Positions 11,401 to 24,849 of a stretch of 64,000 nt of DNA are shown here, one piece after another. Source of the DNA: Echinococcus granulosus (taxonomy: Eukaryota > Platyhelminthes > Cestoda > Cyclophyllidea > Taeniidae); contig NW_020170395.1 of assembly GCF_000524195.1 (NCBI RefSeq), positions 814,718 to 878,717 on the forward strand, given 5' to 3'. The number at the start of each line of letters is the position of its first letter. Position 1 is the stretch's first letter. The translations under genes were made by a program, and so were the position numbers. The notes under the pieces are model-generated. The model was not told the origin of the DNA, did not search any database, and saw only the letters and a program-made list of their open reading frames with translations.

Positions 11401-14400
11401 TCGTTTTTTTCGTGGTTGTAGTGGATACCATCGCACTTGAAGGTTAATAAGTGCAGTTTTAGAAGCACTTGACACTTCGTTACTTTATTTTTTCTCGACC
11501 CTATGAGTGAACACTTCTTATGCTGTCAGGTGAGCAGAGAGTGATGTGGGAATTGTGCTGTACTTTGAGAGTAATCGCCACTAGCATCACCACACAAGAA
11601 TTGTTTCTTTACCACTGCATCATTATCTGTATGGTTTTTTGACAATTCCTGATACTGATTTACTAAAACCGGTTTTCATGTCGACCGTCTGAAAGCATAG
11701 CTTTGGGTTCCGTTTATCCATGTGATAAATCGGGAGAGGGAAACCTAAACGGAACATTTTTACTATAATGGCTTTGTTAAGGCAAAATGAGATCCATATG
11801 TGTAAAAGCTCTAAACTATTTGCGATTGCTCACGCGTATGACGTGAGTATGGTCAGAAGAGGAATGTTTTACCTAAGACCGGTAGTTGCTTTTTCTCACT
11901 ATTTTTCTGCTTGATAGATCTTTGGGCGAATCCTCACAAGGCAGAGGGTGTTCGGTACCTTTGCAAAATTCAGGATTGGCCAGCCACCTCGCCTTATCCC
12001 AAGGGGTAGGCTTCTTCTCCCGCTACCAATTTATAGCTTTTTGCCCTGCATAACGTTGACATCATTTTATCCCTTCTCACTCTCCCATTTTAGGATCCTC
12101 TGTGGACAAATTGGCGATCCACGGGAGATTGAACCAGCCACACAAGAAATTCTCCTATCGCACGGCATTTGTGAGGATGAGTTCACTGAAGACGTATGTG
12201 CTTTTTTAGTTTTCTCTGATTTCCTTAAGCACTGCTAGACTTCGGGCCTTATCATCACTCACAAGTACTTCTGCTATTCAATTTAAAACCATGAATGGGT
12301 GAAAAGTCGCAATTTTTAAAATGCGTTTCAGTGCCGTCTGCCGAATAAGTTGATAAAACTGTGGGATTTAGTGTTAATCTTACTATGAATGTTTTAAGGA
12401 GCAATGTGGACACAGTCTTCACTCTCAATGTGACACGATCTTTATCAGGTTTTGCCGTGGGACAGAACCGTACAAATAATTCATTTGCTTTTGTCGGAGG
12501 TTGAAAATGTGCACCAATATCCAAGGCGACGCCTGATTCGAAGTGCCACGTAATAATACGACGTTACCTTCTTAATAAATGGCTTAAGCTCGACACATGT
12601 GAAAAAAATATTCTTTTGCCATTGTTTTTATTACCTTTATCATACCCATCCTTCCGATTTCTTCTCCACTAACGGTATAAGAAAGCCACTGTCACTAAAT
12701 CCCCTATGAAACTGCGTCTTCTTGGTGGGGAGGAACAAAACACTAAGCAGTCATTTCATCTTAATGACCTAGTATTTTTTTCAACTGCGTTTGAATTTTG
12801 CAAGCAACTGCAGTTACGTTTTCATTTGTGTAAATAAGAGGGATTTGTGGAAACCTACTGAGCTGCTTAGATACCATCTTGCTCGATTGCTTCTTCAAGT
12901 GACGCCTTTATATTGTGCTCTTCCTCACCCCTATTCTTGCAAGATGTTGAGGGATCTGCCAGCCTCTGAGGAGAAATTTCAGATCCCCAACTACGAGTAC
13001 TTGCGCAGAAAGGACTTTCGCTCGCACTGCGTTGTCTCTGTAGATCCCTCTACGGCCAAAGACCTCGACGATGCTCTTCACGTTAAGATGTTCACGAAGG
13101 GTAACCAACTGTTGAGGCCACGCCTCATTTTGGCTTAATATTAACCAAATAATATTTGGTTATCAGTGATATTTTCGACTTTCAAGTCATCCTTGAAAAG
13201 TAATGGGACACACTAGGCTGAAAGTAGGCTTTGTTATCAGTGAAAAGTAGGACTGGAAGACTATTCACGGAGGGGTGACACGAGCAGAACGCCACGACAC
13301 CAAGATGGTGACGGCAACTGGTGGAGACTAAGGTCCTCGCATTGTTGATTTGAAAATCAAAAATAATAGTTGTGTTACTTTATTAAATTAATTAATTATT
13401 GAGGATTAAAGTATGCAAGACTGGTCGGTCGATGGAGCCACTTAGTTCACCAGTGAAAGCTCAATGATTTGGCTTAACAGTCTAGGCGCCTTCGTACCAT
13501 TTGACGGCATCCACCTTGTTTATGTGTAGCGGCTCTGTTTCATTAAGATATTAGGTGGATAACCAGACTTGCAACTCCTTCACTTTTGTTAGAATGCTAT
13601 CGTTATGCATTGCAACAGGTTGTGTTACTTCATTCAAAAAGTGTGGAACATGTTCGACAATAGTTGAGCGCTTTCGTTGCTAGAAAGGCATGGTTTGAGG
13701 GCTACACGAACAGTTGGCTGGGGCACACACTGTATAAGAGAAATATGGGCGAAAATAGTGTTGTCATAAGAACGATAAGAAAGCGTCCAGGCAATGATGG
13801 TTGATTTGACCCTGAGACTGCACCAAACACGTCAATTTATCTACAAATCACTGTGGGAGATTACTTAGTGCTCTAGGACAGATCTTCCGTGTAATATACT
13901 TGGCGTAGGGCAGAAAGTTGTTGCTTAAATCGTTTTGCTTTTTAAATACTCCTTCACTTCAGAGTGATAACCCATACAATAAAATGTGGAAGCAACAGAA
14001 ATAATCAGCAAACATTTTCAAATTACACAAATCACTTCCTATCCAGCCTTTACCGTTTTGAATGAAAGTGATGAGAGTACGAGGTCTGTTGGATGAGTCA
14101 AGCAAAATCCGAAGATTCTTAGCTGCGATATGCACTGAGCAGCTTTAGAAATGACCAGTTTATGGCAATTTTGTTGATCATACGTGCGATCCAACTTCAG
14201 TGGATACTGTGAGGCTCCATTTAATTCAGGAGGTATTCATAGAATCGTACTGCGCAGGCTGTAATGTCGCAGACTGAGTGTATTACAAAATAATGTCCAT
14301 TATGTACATAGGACGCCTTAGCTCGGTGCCAAGATGGTGTCATCAGAAATTTCGAGTAATTCTAACAGTGGTATTTCTCCTGCTTCACAGACGTTTTTGA

Positions 14401-17400
14401 AGTTGGTGTACATATTGCCGATGTGTCTTTCTTTGTGCGACCAATGACACCCCTGGACCAAGAGGCAGCAAACCGAACAACTTCCATCTATCTTGTCCAG
14501 CGTGTACGTCTTCTTTACCCAATACATTTTAACACTGCTTCGTAACGTCCTGTAATAATCTATTTTTATGCCATTATGATGACTTAACCTATGCTAACGT
14601 TTTTAATAAAGGGTGGATAAATTCTTGTATGATTTATTTCTTTTGTCAGTATTCATAAATTCAGCTTTTGAATCGTTCTAGTAACTATGTTTAATTCTCG
14701 CCCTCAAGAACAGCTTGATGCGTATTTTCCTGCTTCTTTTTCATGGTGTTTGCTCGCTATGATTCATGTGGATTTTCCCAACAGTCTGCCAGCCACATTT
14801 CTGCTTTCGTTTTGACGCCGATCATCTTGTCCAACCTCAAGAGTTTAATCAAACAAGTGAAAAGAAAGATAAATAGTGGTTCACCTAATTTATTATTATT
14901 TTTGTTCATTGAATGCGACGACTTATAAGCCTACCAATTATGTCACTACATTGTTGCATCGCCTTGTCTTAAATCAGTGCCTAACTTTTTTCAAAACAAG
15001 TAGAAATTGCATCCTTTGTTTGTGATCTCATATACCTCGATTTGTCCATAAAATGGTTGTTATAACCTTTAACCGAGCTACGTTTATAAATGGGTTAGTA
15101 AAAGTGCTCCTGGTCTCGCGAATAATTATTGTATTATCAGCCGGGTCAATTTTGACTGAGGTGTTTTCTACCTTGTTATTAGATGATTAACTGCCTTCCG
15201 TTTAACGTAACATCTCCCCATCTCTTAGGTTATCCCGATGCTGCCTGCTATTCTTTCGGAGCGCCTTTGCAGTCTAAATCCGGGCGTTGATCGGTTGACC
15301 TTCTCCGTCGTCTTTAAGGTCGACAAAGAGGGAAATGTAAGTAGGTTTCCCCCTATTCCACATTTTTCACCCAAACGGATAATTTATAAGTACCGATGAA
15401 TTTGGGCAAAGTCGGTTAAAGGGATTCACGATTGAGCTTTATTAGAGCTAACAAATGTAGATTGTACCTCATCTTAATGCATTTTCCAGACCTTGGTAGT
15501 AGTAATAGGTACTGCGCAAGTCAAATGATGGGCAAACGTAAACCGAGCTGAGGCATCAAATTAAATTCTTGTTCTATTAGCGCCAATCCACTGTGCGCAA
15601 TTCGGTGCAAGGCATTAAACATTTGATTAAGGGGTGTTTATTTGGTGAGGCAAATTTCTTGCCTTAAAGATGTTTCACAGAGAACTCATTCAACATCCTA
15701 TTCCTCAAAAATCAATTTAAATCACAGGAAAAATTTATCCTCCTATCCCAACCTCCCTCATTCGCATTCTATTAAAGTATTATTCAACCGCCTATTTAGG
15801 TTATCCACTGCTTCTTACAAAATATAGAAGCACTACCTGTGTAAAATTTTACACATCAATGGTTGTGCAGAACAGCGACGTTTTCTCCTTTCGTCTATTC
15901 CTTACCCGTCCATCATTACTAGACGATGTCAATCCAAAACCTTGCAAACAAATCCGAATAGTGAGCTACTCTTTCCCTAGGTATGAGTGACCAATGCAGA
16001 TAGGAACTCTATGGCAAGGCTTGGAATGATCGACGATTTCAGAATATCGTGTCGTCGGAAATCACAGAAGAGTCGGAGAAGCGTGTCTCTTAAGCTTTTA
16101 GTTTCGATCTATTTTCTGTGGTAATTACCGTGTCAACTCAATTTTAAATTGAGCTTAGCTGGCACACTCTCCTAGCGAGGTGTCTGAAGCATGCAGCTAG
16201 ACATTTCGACCCTATTGCTTAAAAACTTACTCAAATAAATGAAATAGTAAAGGAAATCTTCTCATTTAGTCGTATTTTTTCGCCTAATTTTTCTGTGTAT
16301 CTACCACAGGTGTTGGACGTGTGGTTCGGCCGCTCGGTGATTCGGTCGTGTGCGCGCCTCTCTTACGAGGATGCAACAACTCTGCTTGAGACTCCGCACG
16401 GAGAGTTGGACAATCTTGCCTCTCGTATCGCTGTCCAGAGACCTTTCTCACTCTCCAACATCAAGCGCTCCATCACCTATCTCGACATGGTGAGTATCTC
16501 TCCCAGCGATTTATGAAACCTAACGCTACCTTAGGAAATCGGAGCGCCAATAAATAGTGACTCATCATGAAATTAACACCACTGACATTTTCCACCCTTG
16601 TTAATCCTGCAAGATGCACTATAGTTGTCTTTATTGTTGTTTTGGTTTCTTCTAATCTCTATCATACGATCAGAATCACTATTAAAGGTTGTTATGAGGC
16701 GAAACTGTCGTTTGAGTGTTCCAGTAATGGAGGATGCGTAAACAAACGCAAGGTTTGTATTTTATTCCCTCTTTTTTGTGCAATTGGTGACTCAATACTG
16801 TCACAGCCACTTTACATTCACTACAGTGAACATATCTATAGCCCTCTGATTCAATTTTCTGGATTTTGGAAAATAGGCAATGAATTGTGTACTGCTATTG
16901 GTTTGGGAACACTTTGTTCCTGGAGTAATGCACTTTAATAAAGCATGGGATCAATTGATTCTTTAGAAAAATTCACAAAAATGTAATTTGCCAGACATCC
17001 ATTGAAGGGGCCCTATTCTCACCACCGTGTAGGCTGAATGATAGTTTGTCCTCAAACACAGGCCATGTACATGTTTCTGGGAGAACACATTTGTATTAGC
17101 ACTTACTTTCTCGGGCAAGTAGTCATTTTGGGGTGCTGAAACGAAATCGCCTCTAACATGCTCCCTATCACAATCTCTCAGATGGCCACTACTGGTCAGA
17201 TGCCTTTATATCACTCTTACTATTAAATACTTGCACTATTGAACTTACCGACTCAGCTGAATTTGCTATTTAAAAATTAAAAAGATGCCATCATCTCCAA
17301 ATCAAACCAACCAACCAACATGCGTTAGTGAAACTTTTCGTCGTAAAATGCTGGCGAAGAGATGTCACATATTAGTGACGCTAGGTTGATATAATGAAAC

Positions 17401-20400
17401 TGGGGCATCATACGCATGTGAATAAAGACTTCTATAATCACTGTATTTGCCTAATAATCCAATCACCATTTTGCTTTTTGTGGGTGAGGTAGTTAGCTCA
17501 AAAGATGCGAAAAAGGCGGGTCGAAAATGGGGCGCTGCTATTGGACAAAGTTCAACTGCAATTCGATCTCATCCCCAAGGAAGCGGAGATCAAGCAATTT
17601 CCGTAAGTCCTTTACGTTTTTACTTCCTTTCGCTGTGGTCGGGTTGGAGATTTGTAACTTAAATGGGGGCATCAACTTTGCTTACATAACTGCATTTCTA
17701 TGCTGGTTTTACTAAGATAAAAGCGATTCTTTTTGTTCGGTCTTATTTATGCGCGTGTGCATCTTATGAGCATTACTTTGATTCAAAGCGTAATGAGTCA
17801 ATCCATTAGTGAACCTGAAGCGCTTTTCACCACATGAGTATTTAGGCTGGATAAAATTGCGCTTACTATAATTCATCTATCAATGCAAATCGTTTCCCAT
17901 AATCACTTTACAGCGCCTTTTTTTATAATTTTGACACCTTGATTGGACTTTCTAATTTCGATGGACTGGTTAAATGGATGCAAAACGCTCGATCATATGG
18001 TTTACCTCAGTCTGCTTCGTAGGTCGTCTCACGATGGTACCTTATCGCTTTGTGTAATCCAATCAGCCACGGGGTCATTCTGATTTCACTTGGTGTTAAC
18101 CTTCAGTACTAAATCAGTCCGTTAAATGGAAGTTCGGATTTCAGTACTGTGATTTATTATTCGAAAGTTGACTGCTTTTGTGCGTTGTCAAGTAGATCTT
18201 TCACATATTTTAAGAATGATATAGTTTCTGTTGTCTTTGAGCTTTACACTGGTTTAGTACTCCCAAGGGTTATTCACGAAAATATGGCTTTCAACACGGT
18301 TATAAGATGGTGCTTTTGCACGTAAGCTTGGGTTATGTCCAACTCCCAACCTCAGCAGTCAATAGGCAAGACTCCGACGGATACAGGTAAGCAAGGGAAT
18401 GTGGCTCTAGCGTTCGTGATAGCTGGTTGGCCAGGGGAAACCCCTGGGACTTGGGGCGAGAGTGACACTTTATAATTTTCAGCAATTAGTCACGGAAACG
18501 GAAACCTCAACTTTGCTACTTTTGTTGGTACTCCTCTCCGTAGATCATTCTCGACGATTTATCTCATGGACGACCTGTCATCTAATCACCGATATTTTTC
18601 ACCTGGTACAGTCTTGTGAAGGATTGCTCTCTTGAAGTGTTTTAACAACATTAACGTTGCCAGCTCTGCGCACGGCACTTCTTCGAAGGAAGCGTTGGAA
18701 GCAGACTCTAAGAAGCTAGTGGAAGGTGGAGAACCTATCGAACGACCCCAAGTCTGGCCGGCGGGCTGGCCGCGGGGTTACGCAATAAAGCAGAGTGGTC
18801 GCGCTCACCACCTCATAGAGGAGTGGATGCTTGCGGCTAACCAGGCTGTGGCACGGCGCCTCTTCTACCACGTCATCCAGCAGAAGCACCAGGAGATCCT
18901 ACTCAACGCTGATGTCAACACTGTCACCACACCCACCATGACCGCCGCGGTCGGGTCCAGCGCGGCACACCCCACTGGAGTGGAGAGATCAAAGAGCTTA
19001 CGAACCTCTTCCATGGGTACGGTCCTTCGACGCCATCCTGCTCCAAAGGTGTCCAAAATGGAAGAATTGGTGAGAAAGTCTGTAGGCTTTAGTGCTTTTT
19101 ATGTGTATTGATAGGTTTGCTCAGTGTTAATTGGCGTGCTGCCTGTCATGTGTGCAGCATGTTCGTGCTACTCTCCATAAAATATCCGTCTTCAGTTCCA
19201 AGTTCCTTCTTAAAGGAACGTACAGGTTTGCATGATGGTTCAAGTTAGAGTAGGACTTTTGAGTTTGTAAGGGAAAAGAACTATTTGTGAGGAATGCCAA
19301 CTGCTGTTGTTTTTTGCATGTACTTCTGCTGCATTAAAGCACAGCGTCTAATTTACACCGGGAATGCTATAGGGTAGAATGATTTGCCATCCGGATTAAC
19401 CCTTCCTAAGACACTTAAAGTGCGCTAATGTTGGGAAAGAATCGTCTCTTGTTTAATTTCGCGACGGATTACGCATCAATCTGGCATTCCACGAGATAAA
19501 TTTTCACAGGGGTGACAACTGTGCTGTGGGCAGGATGTCATCACAACCGGGATCGTTGCTGACAGAAGAATGTAGTCATCTTGGACACCTTTACATCATT
19601 CACATGTCTGTGGGAGGAGTCAAGCACCCCGCTACCGTAGCGCCCCGTAGTTGGTCTTCTTTAGGCACGAGTCCGGGTTTTACATTTTTTTGTTTACCAT
19701 CCATTGTTCTATGTATGCATCCACTACCAATGTTGCATGCTGTCTCTTTTATTGGTTCCCGAAATGGACCGGCCCACCACATGTCCGTCATCTGTCACTG
19801 GCAGGACAGACATGCTTCAAATTTACGGCTGCATATAGTACTGCCGCGGTAGGAAGCCTTTTTATAGGCGTGAAATTCAATCCTGGTTTGACTCGGTAAG
19901 TTCGTTGATTTGACCAGAAGACTGTTTCCCTTATCGTAAAATAAAGATCAGATACCGTCAGTGTTTGATACAAATAGCTGGGCTATTTTCCACCAGAGGT
20001 CATTTGGTTTTGTGGCCAAGATAGAATTGGAGGCGTCCTAAGAATTTGCACAATCAGAGTTGGTATTCCACTCCCAAAGGGCGGAAGAAACTGGAGTGCA
20101 CATACCCGTGATTGTAGTCGTTGAAAATAAGAATGAATGAATTTGAAAATTAATTTGATTCTTTGGACGGGGGCAGAGTCAAATGCAGGGGACATTCAAG
20201 ACTGTTTAAATCTTTATCTTTTTTATGCCACATTGATAGTTGGTCAACCCTTTAAGAGTTGCGGCTTGATGTATTGAGGAGGGAACATCTTTATCTGCCA
20301 ACTCACCTCCTTGGCTGAATTTCCCCAATTTCACCTATTGTTGGGTCTTTTGACATTTTCACGACTATATAACGTTGCTAACTGGTTCAAGAAGCTCTTT

Positions 20401-23400
20401 TCAATCGGCGATTCAGGCTTTCTTGTCGAAACACGAATCCAATCAAGTGCACAATTAAATTGGGGACTGGTAAAGGAAGAATCACTAAAAATGTTCCCAT
20501 CATTTGAAAGAGAGGAAGCCAAATGTGAGTATCGAATCTGCTTACGATGCTCTGATTCATGACATCCTTAAGTTTACCAAAGCATGTATACTGAAAGGGT
20601 ACCTGAACATTCGCCCTTAGGTGGGATATGTTCCCAAACAATAATGGCGATGATTTATCGCAGTGCCTATTCATCGATGATGAAATGGAGTAGCGTCGTA
20701 CTTCGCTGTACAAGGCTCAAAGACTTCTTGGATGTCGCTTTTATGCTACCATTATTCCGGAGCTCAACTGCATTGGCTGAACATTCGATGGTAGTAAGAC
20801 GTTTTCACCTTTTCACTGGTTACCGATTTGTCTACGCCTTGTAACAGTTACTGTGTGTGAATTTGTAATTAAAAATCGCTTTTCATAAAGTAAGAAGCAC
20901 TTTATGAACAGTAAGAAGCGCTTAAACACCTCGACGGAGTCAACACAACGACGGCTAAATTTTACCTTAGGACGGTAGATTGTGTTAGAAAGCATAAATT
21001 AGCAAATGGGTGTGCAATTGAATTACCCTAGGGTATAATTCCCTTTTCCTGCTGCATTTGTTTACAGGTCAAGATCGTCAGCTCCGCGGGCATTGCACTG
21101 GACACCACGTCAGGTGGAGCGATACGTGTAAGTTGAGATGGGGCGAACAAACAGAAGATAGACTATTTATTCCTTCAGACGTTAGTACTATCTGCCAGCT
21201 TCCATGATTTTATTACAAAAAAGGAACGTTTGTATCATTCGAATCATTCTTCTTAAGTTGTTACAATGTGATGTAATGTGCTGGAAGTTGCTTTGTTGAC
21301 AGCTTGCGGAAGAACAGGGAGACTAGCATCAAGGCTACACATCACTAGCATGAGGACCGAATCTTGAGAGACAAAATGGCCTAAGCAGATAGTTTATCCT
21401 TCCTTACCCTTCGTTAGAACGCCGAGGGGGGTTCACGTCTGCTTGCAACAACAGCCTTGCCCCAGACATTGTCACAGTGCTTTTTTCCCTTCAGACTTGA
21501 ATAGAACTGCCAACTGTTAGTCGTCCTAAGGTAGAAAACACTTTGCAGGAGTCAGGGCAGAACATGTGTGGGATGATGTTATGAGGTTTAATTTTTTGAC
21601 CACCTTTTCTATTCCTGTCTATGTAGACTTCCCTGGACGCCTACATCGCGAGGCTTCGAGAGCAGGGCACGCCAGAATCTGAGGTGGAGAGCCTCTCCAC
21701 GGCATTGAGCTACCTCACCTATATGCGCATGCAGGTAGGCCGTCCGGTTTCCACTTCCATGTGTCACTGACTCATCACTCGATCGGCTTTATCTTGTCTG
21801 CACCTTACGATTTGTATAAGTTCACATTCTCTATGCGGCTTCCTGATGTCTGCTTAACAAACAAACCATTCTGAGGTAATTATTGGCTGCTGGTCCTACA
21901 GAATTCCAGGTTTCGATTCAGTGAAATGTTTCACTAACTCTGCCACATACTCCCCTTGTTTTTTTTTTTGAGGGGGGGGGGGAGTTTCACATTCACTTAG
22001 TTGAAATTCTTGTTTTAGTGACAAAATTTGTCATGCTATGAGAGGAGTTTCGAGTAAATTAATCGTTGATGGCTCCAGATGGGAGGGACAAGTGGCATTA
22101 GACTACTCCATCATTGCACAGGAAATGCGTGAATTTTGTGGTTTGAACAGTTTTACACCTATTACATGGCTTTTTAGGGTCTCTGAAGAGGGTTGTCACT
22201 GTTATGGTGTTGGTTTTGCGTATGCTAAAGCTCCGACGAGAAGAAGTAGGTCAACAATTTGTCATCATCTGTCTAAGCCGTTGACAACATGAGGATTATT
22301 TAGGTCTAGTGTTACTGCCTCTAGCCAAAACTGTGATGTTCGTGTAAGCGACATATGACTAAGGCTATTTAGTGGTAGGCTTCTGTTAATCGCGTTTCGT
22401 TATTCTAGAATTCAGGCCATCGAACAGTTATTATTACCAAGCAGCTTTCCACAAATGATCTGCTTCTCATTCCTTTGGTGTTGTGGGACTATCACAGTCA
22501 AATTGAAGTGTCAGAGATTACGGGTACTCGAACTTAACATAACTTGAGGAAATTGAAAATCATATTTTCCCCAGTAATACGTTGGCAAAAATCAACGAGC
22601 TCTATTCAATCCACTGCGTAAGCTGTCTGCTTAGCTTAGGCTGATAATGATGGGATATGTCGATGTGCTTCCACAGATGGCGCTGTACTTCAGCGTGGAG
22701 GACGTAGTAGACCGAGCCATCAGGAAGGTGCGTAACGGTGAAGATGCAGCAATGTCATCATCGACCTTGGATACAATGGAGACGGCACCGTCCTCTTCCA
22801 CATCGCACGAGTCGTGGGAATCTTCCCTACTTAAATTCTCTCACCACTTTGGCCTCAATGTGCCGCTGTACACACACTTCACCTCTCCTATCCGCCGCTA
22901 TGCTGATCTTCTCGTCCACCGCCAACTGGCTGACCTGCTGGGCTGTGGCCACTGGTCATGCCCGAGGCCCTCCATCTCCCCCGCTCCCTCTACAGGCAGC
23001 ACTTCCACAGCCCCATGCGCGCCGCGTCGACTGACTGTGCAGGCAGCATGGTGCAATCGCATGCGACGCGAGACGCGCAGGGCTCAAGAGGAGAGCCAAC
23101 AGCTCTTTCTCGCCGCCTGGATCAAGGTGAGTGTTATAAGAGGTTTGCCATTGTTATAAATTGGGGCTTTTACGAGCGAGTCATCTGGATCCCATGGCGG
23201 TCACCAACCAGATACTCAATGGTTAAGACTTTAGGATGTATGCCTTTATTGGATAACTCGAGCAAGTCAACACAAACATTTGACATACGTACGCAGGACT
23301 ACTTACAACTGTCTTAGCCTTCCACACATGTAGTAGTGAATTGACCTCGGGACTAGAGCATCTATTAGTGCACTCAACGTATACCTAAACGTAGTCTCGG

Positions 23401-24849
23401 CCAATCTGAAGGGAGTGAGCTAGGGCGCACTTTCCAGAATGTTTAGAACTTATCAATAAAAATAGAAAGTTGTGGTACATTGGGTTTGGACACTTTTCTA
23501 GAGTTGCAGATATATCCAGCAGCGAGTTCTTCTTCCCTCCACTCTTTTGCTCTTTCTCAACGCAAGGGGTGTCCAGTATATTTGACTGTCTCTTACATTG
23601 GTGCCATGGTAGCCTAATTTCCACTTGTTTTTCCCATGTTATGAATTCTCTCAGTTCTAAAGTCACATACTTTCTTGTTGCATACGGGCACCGATGTTTC
23701 AGAAAGGCACTATCAAAATGAAACGCACCGAGTTGCAGAATATTCCGTTTGAGATACCGGCTTTTTCAACACCTTTTGTACCTAATGCTCTCCGTCAGGG
23801 CTTATTTATGGTTGCTGTGAGTCCTAAAAGCATGAAAATGACGTGCTGTGGACTACGCTTGTTGTGATGAGCCGTTAAATTGGTTTATCCAGCTTTGAAT
23901 ACCTGCCTTGTTGTGTCTTCGGATTGCGAATGTAGTGTGTGTGCTCTAAAAGGTACTATTTCAGTCCAGACATCCCATTTTTAATAATGTCATGACACCA
24001 AATAAACTAAAAGAAATGTAGCCGTCCTCCTCAGACCTGAGGCACCCTACCTCTACATGACCACTTTGAGCTCAGCCAATCTGTTTGCAACTGGATTTGG
24101 TGCCACTAGTCATCATAAACAGCTAAATGTCAAGTGTCACAAGTGTATAACAGTGGTGGCGAAATAGCTAAAGGTAGTTCGAAGGGCCATAATCAAGGTT
24201 CACAAAGTGTGCTTGAAATAGCGACCGTGAAATATTTTATAGGACAAACGAGCCATGGTAGTAAGTTAATGTAATCGGACAATTCAGTTATTTTTAATCG
24301 ACTCTGAAGGAGTATTCACTATTTTTTTTGCCCTTTTCAGTCGAGTGGTTCGGTGCAGGAGAATGCGGTGGTGCTGGGTTTGGGCAGCAATAAAGTCCAG
24401 CTTCTCATTCCTTCCTGCGGTCTTGTACTCAATCATCAATTACAGAAGGTTGGTCGATTTAACATCATCGTAGGTAGGCACACTGAGTTCATTTAAGCAA
24501 CCAATTTTATTTTGCGCAGTTTTGTCGTAAGGCCTCCAGTTGGCAGATGGGTAGCAATAGAGGTGCTAATGGCGATACGACTCATGCCCCATGTGTCATC
24601 GTGGAGTGGAATGAGGCGGAAGGGGAAGAGGGAGAGGCGAATGAGAAAGTGACAGCTGCTGCCTCTACCACCACAAAACTCTCTATCCTCTCCGTGTGCC
24701 CTGTTCGACTGACCTGCAGTTCGATGGGCTTCTACGTGAAGGCTGAACTTTTGCCCTCTTCGAATCCCTCACTGCGGGTGCCGTCCAAACTTGAGACGGA
24801 GGAGGTGTTAATGGATAACATATGTACAGTTGGATCTGATGCCAAATAA
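8398..24849 (+). CDS. DIS3L2: DIS3L2-type 3'-5' exoribonuclease, copy B (complete, 17 exons)
   Basis: Predicted 1072-residue RNase II/RNB exonuclease (human DIS3L2 is 885). Exons: 8398-8451, 8566-8643, 9085-9231, 10667-11288, 11918-12005, 12094-12193, 12944-13100, 14391-14503, 15229-15336, 16310-16489, 17493-17602, 18664-19069, 21068-21127, 21627-21734, 22677-23126, 24341-24448, 24520-24849. All introns are GT-AG, phases agree and the sum is 3219 bases. Cold-shock domain 1 is near residues 40-95, and cold-shock domain 2 ends near 330 with [17 protein letters not shown]. The RNB active site [13 protein letters not shown] has acidic residues at 397, 403, 405 and 406, so catalysis looks intact. 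[33 protein letters not shown] and [17 protein letters not shown] (844-851 is HFTSPIRR) follow in order. An acidic linker ([13 protein letters not shown]) lies between the cold-shock domains and a Ser/Thr-rich insert at about 790-827. The first two exons are the least certain. The gap at 9419-9518 falls in an intron. Confidence 0.9.
9419..9518. other. Assembly gap (100 N)
   Basis: A run of exactly 100 N, a placeholder size typical of scaffold joins. It lies in the intron between the DIS3L2 copy B exons at 9085-9231 and 10667-11288, so it should not remove coding sequence. The true gap length is unknown. Confidence 0.98.
12944..13100 (+). CDS. DIS3L2: RNB active-site exon of DIS3L2 copy B
   Basis: This exon carries the acidic catalytic cluster [13 protein letters not shown], equivalent to IDPSTARDLDDAL in human DIS3L2, where the aspartates coordinate the metal ions that cleave RNA. 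It begins at [12 protein letters not shown] after the acceptor at 12943 and ends phase 1. It continues at 14391 into [15 protein letters not shown]. All the acidic residues expected of an active enzyme are present. Confidence 0.9.

Noticed and set aside
22738..23317. Two further plus-strand frames overlapping the RNB exon of DIS3L2 copy B
   Set aside because: They are shadows in other frames of the 22677-23126 exon, which carries the conserved RNB and CNRM helix sequence.
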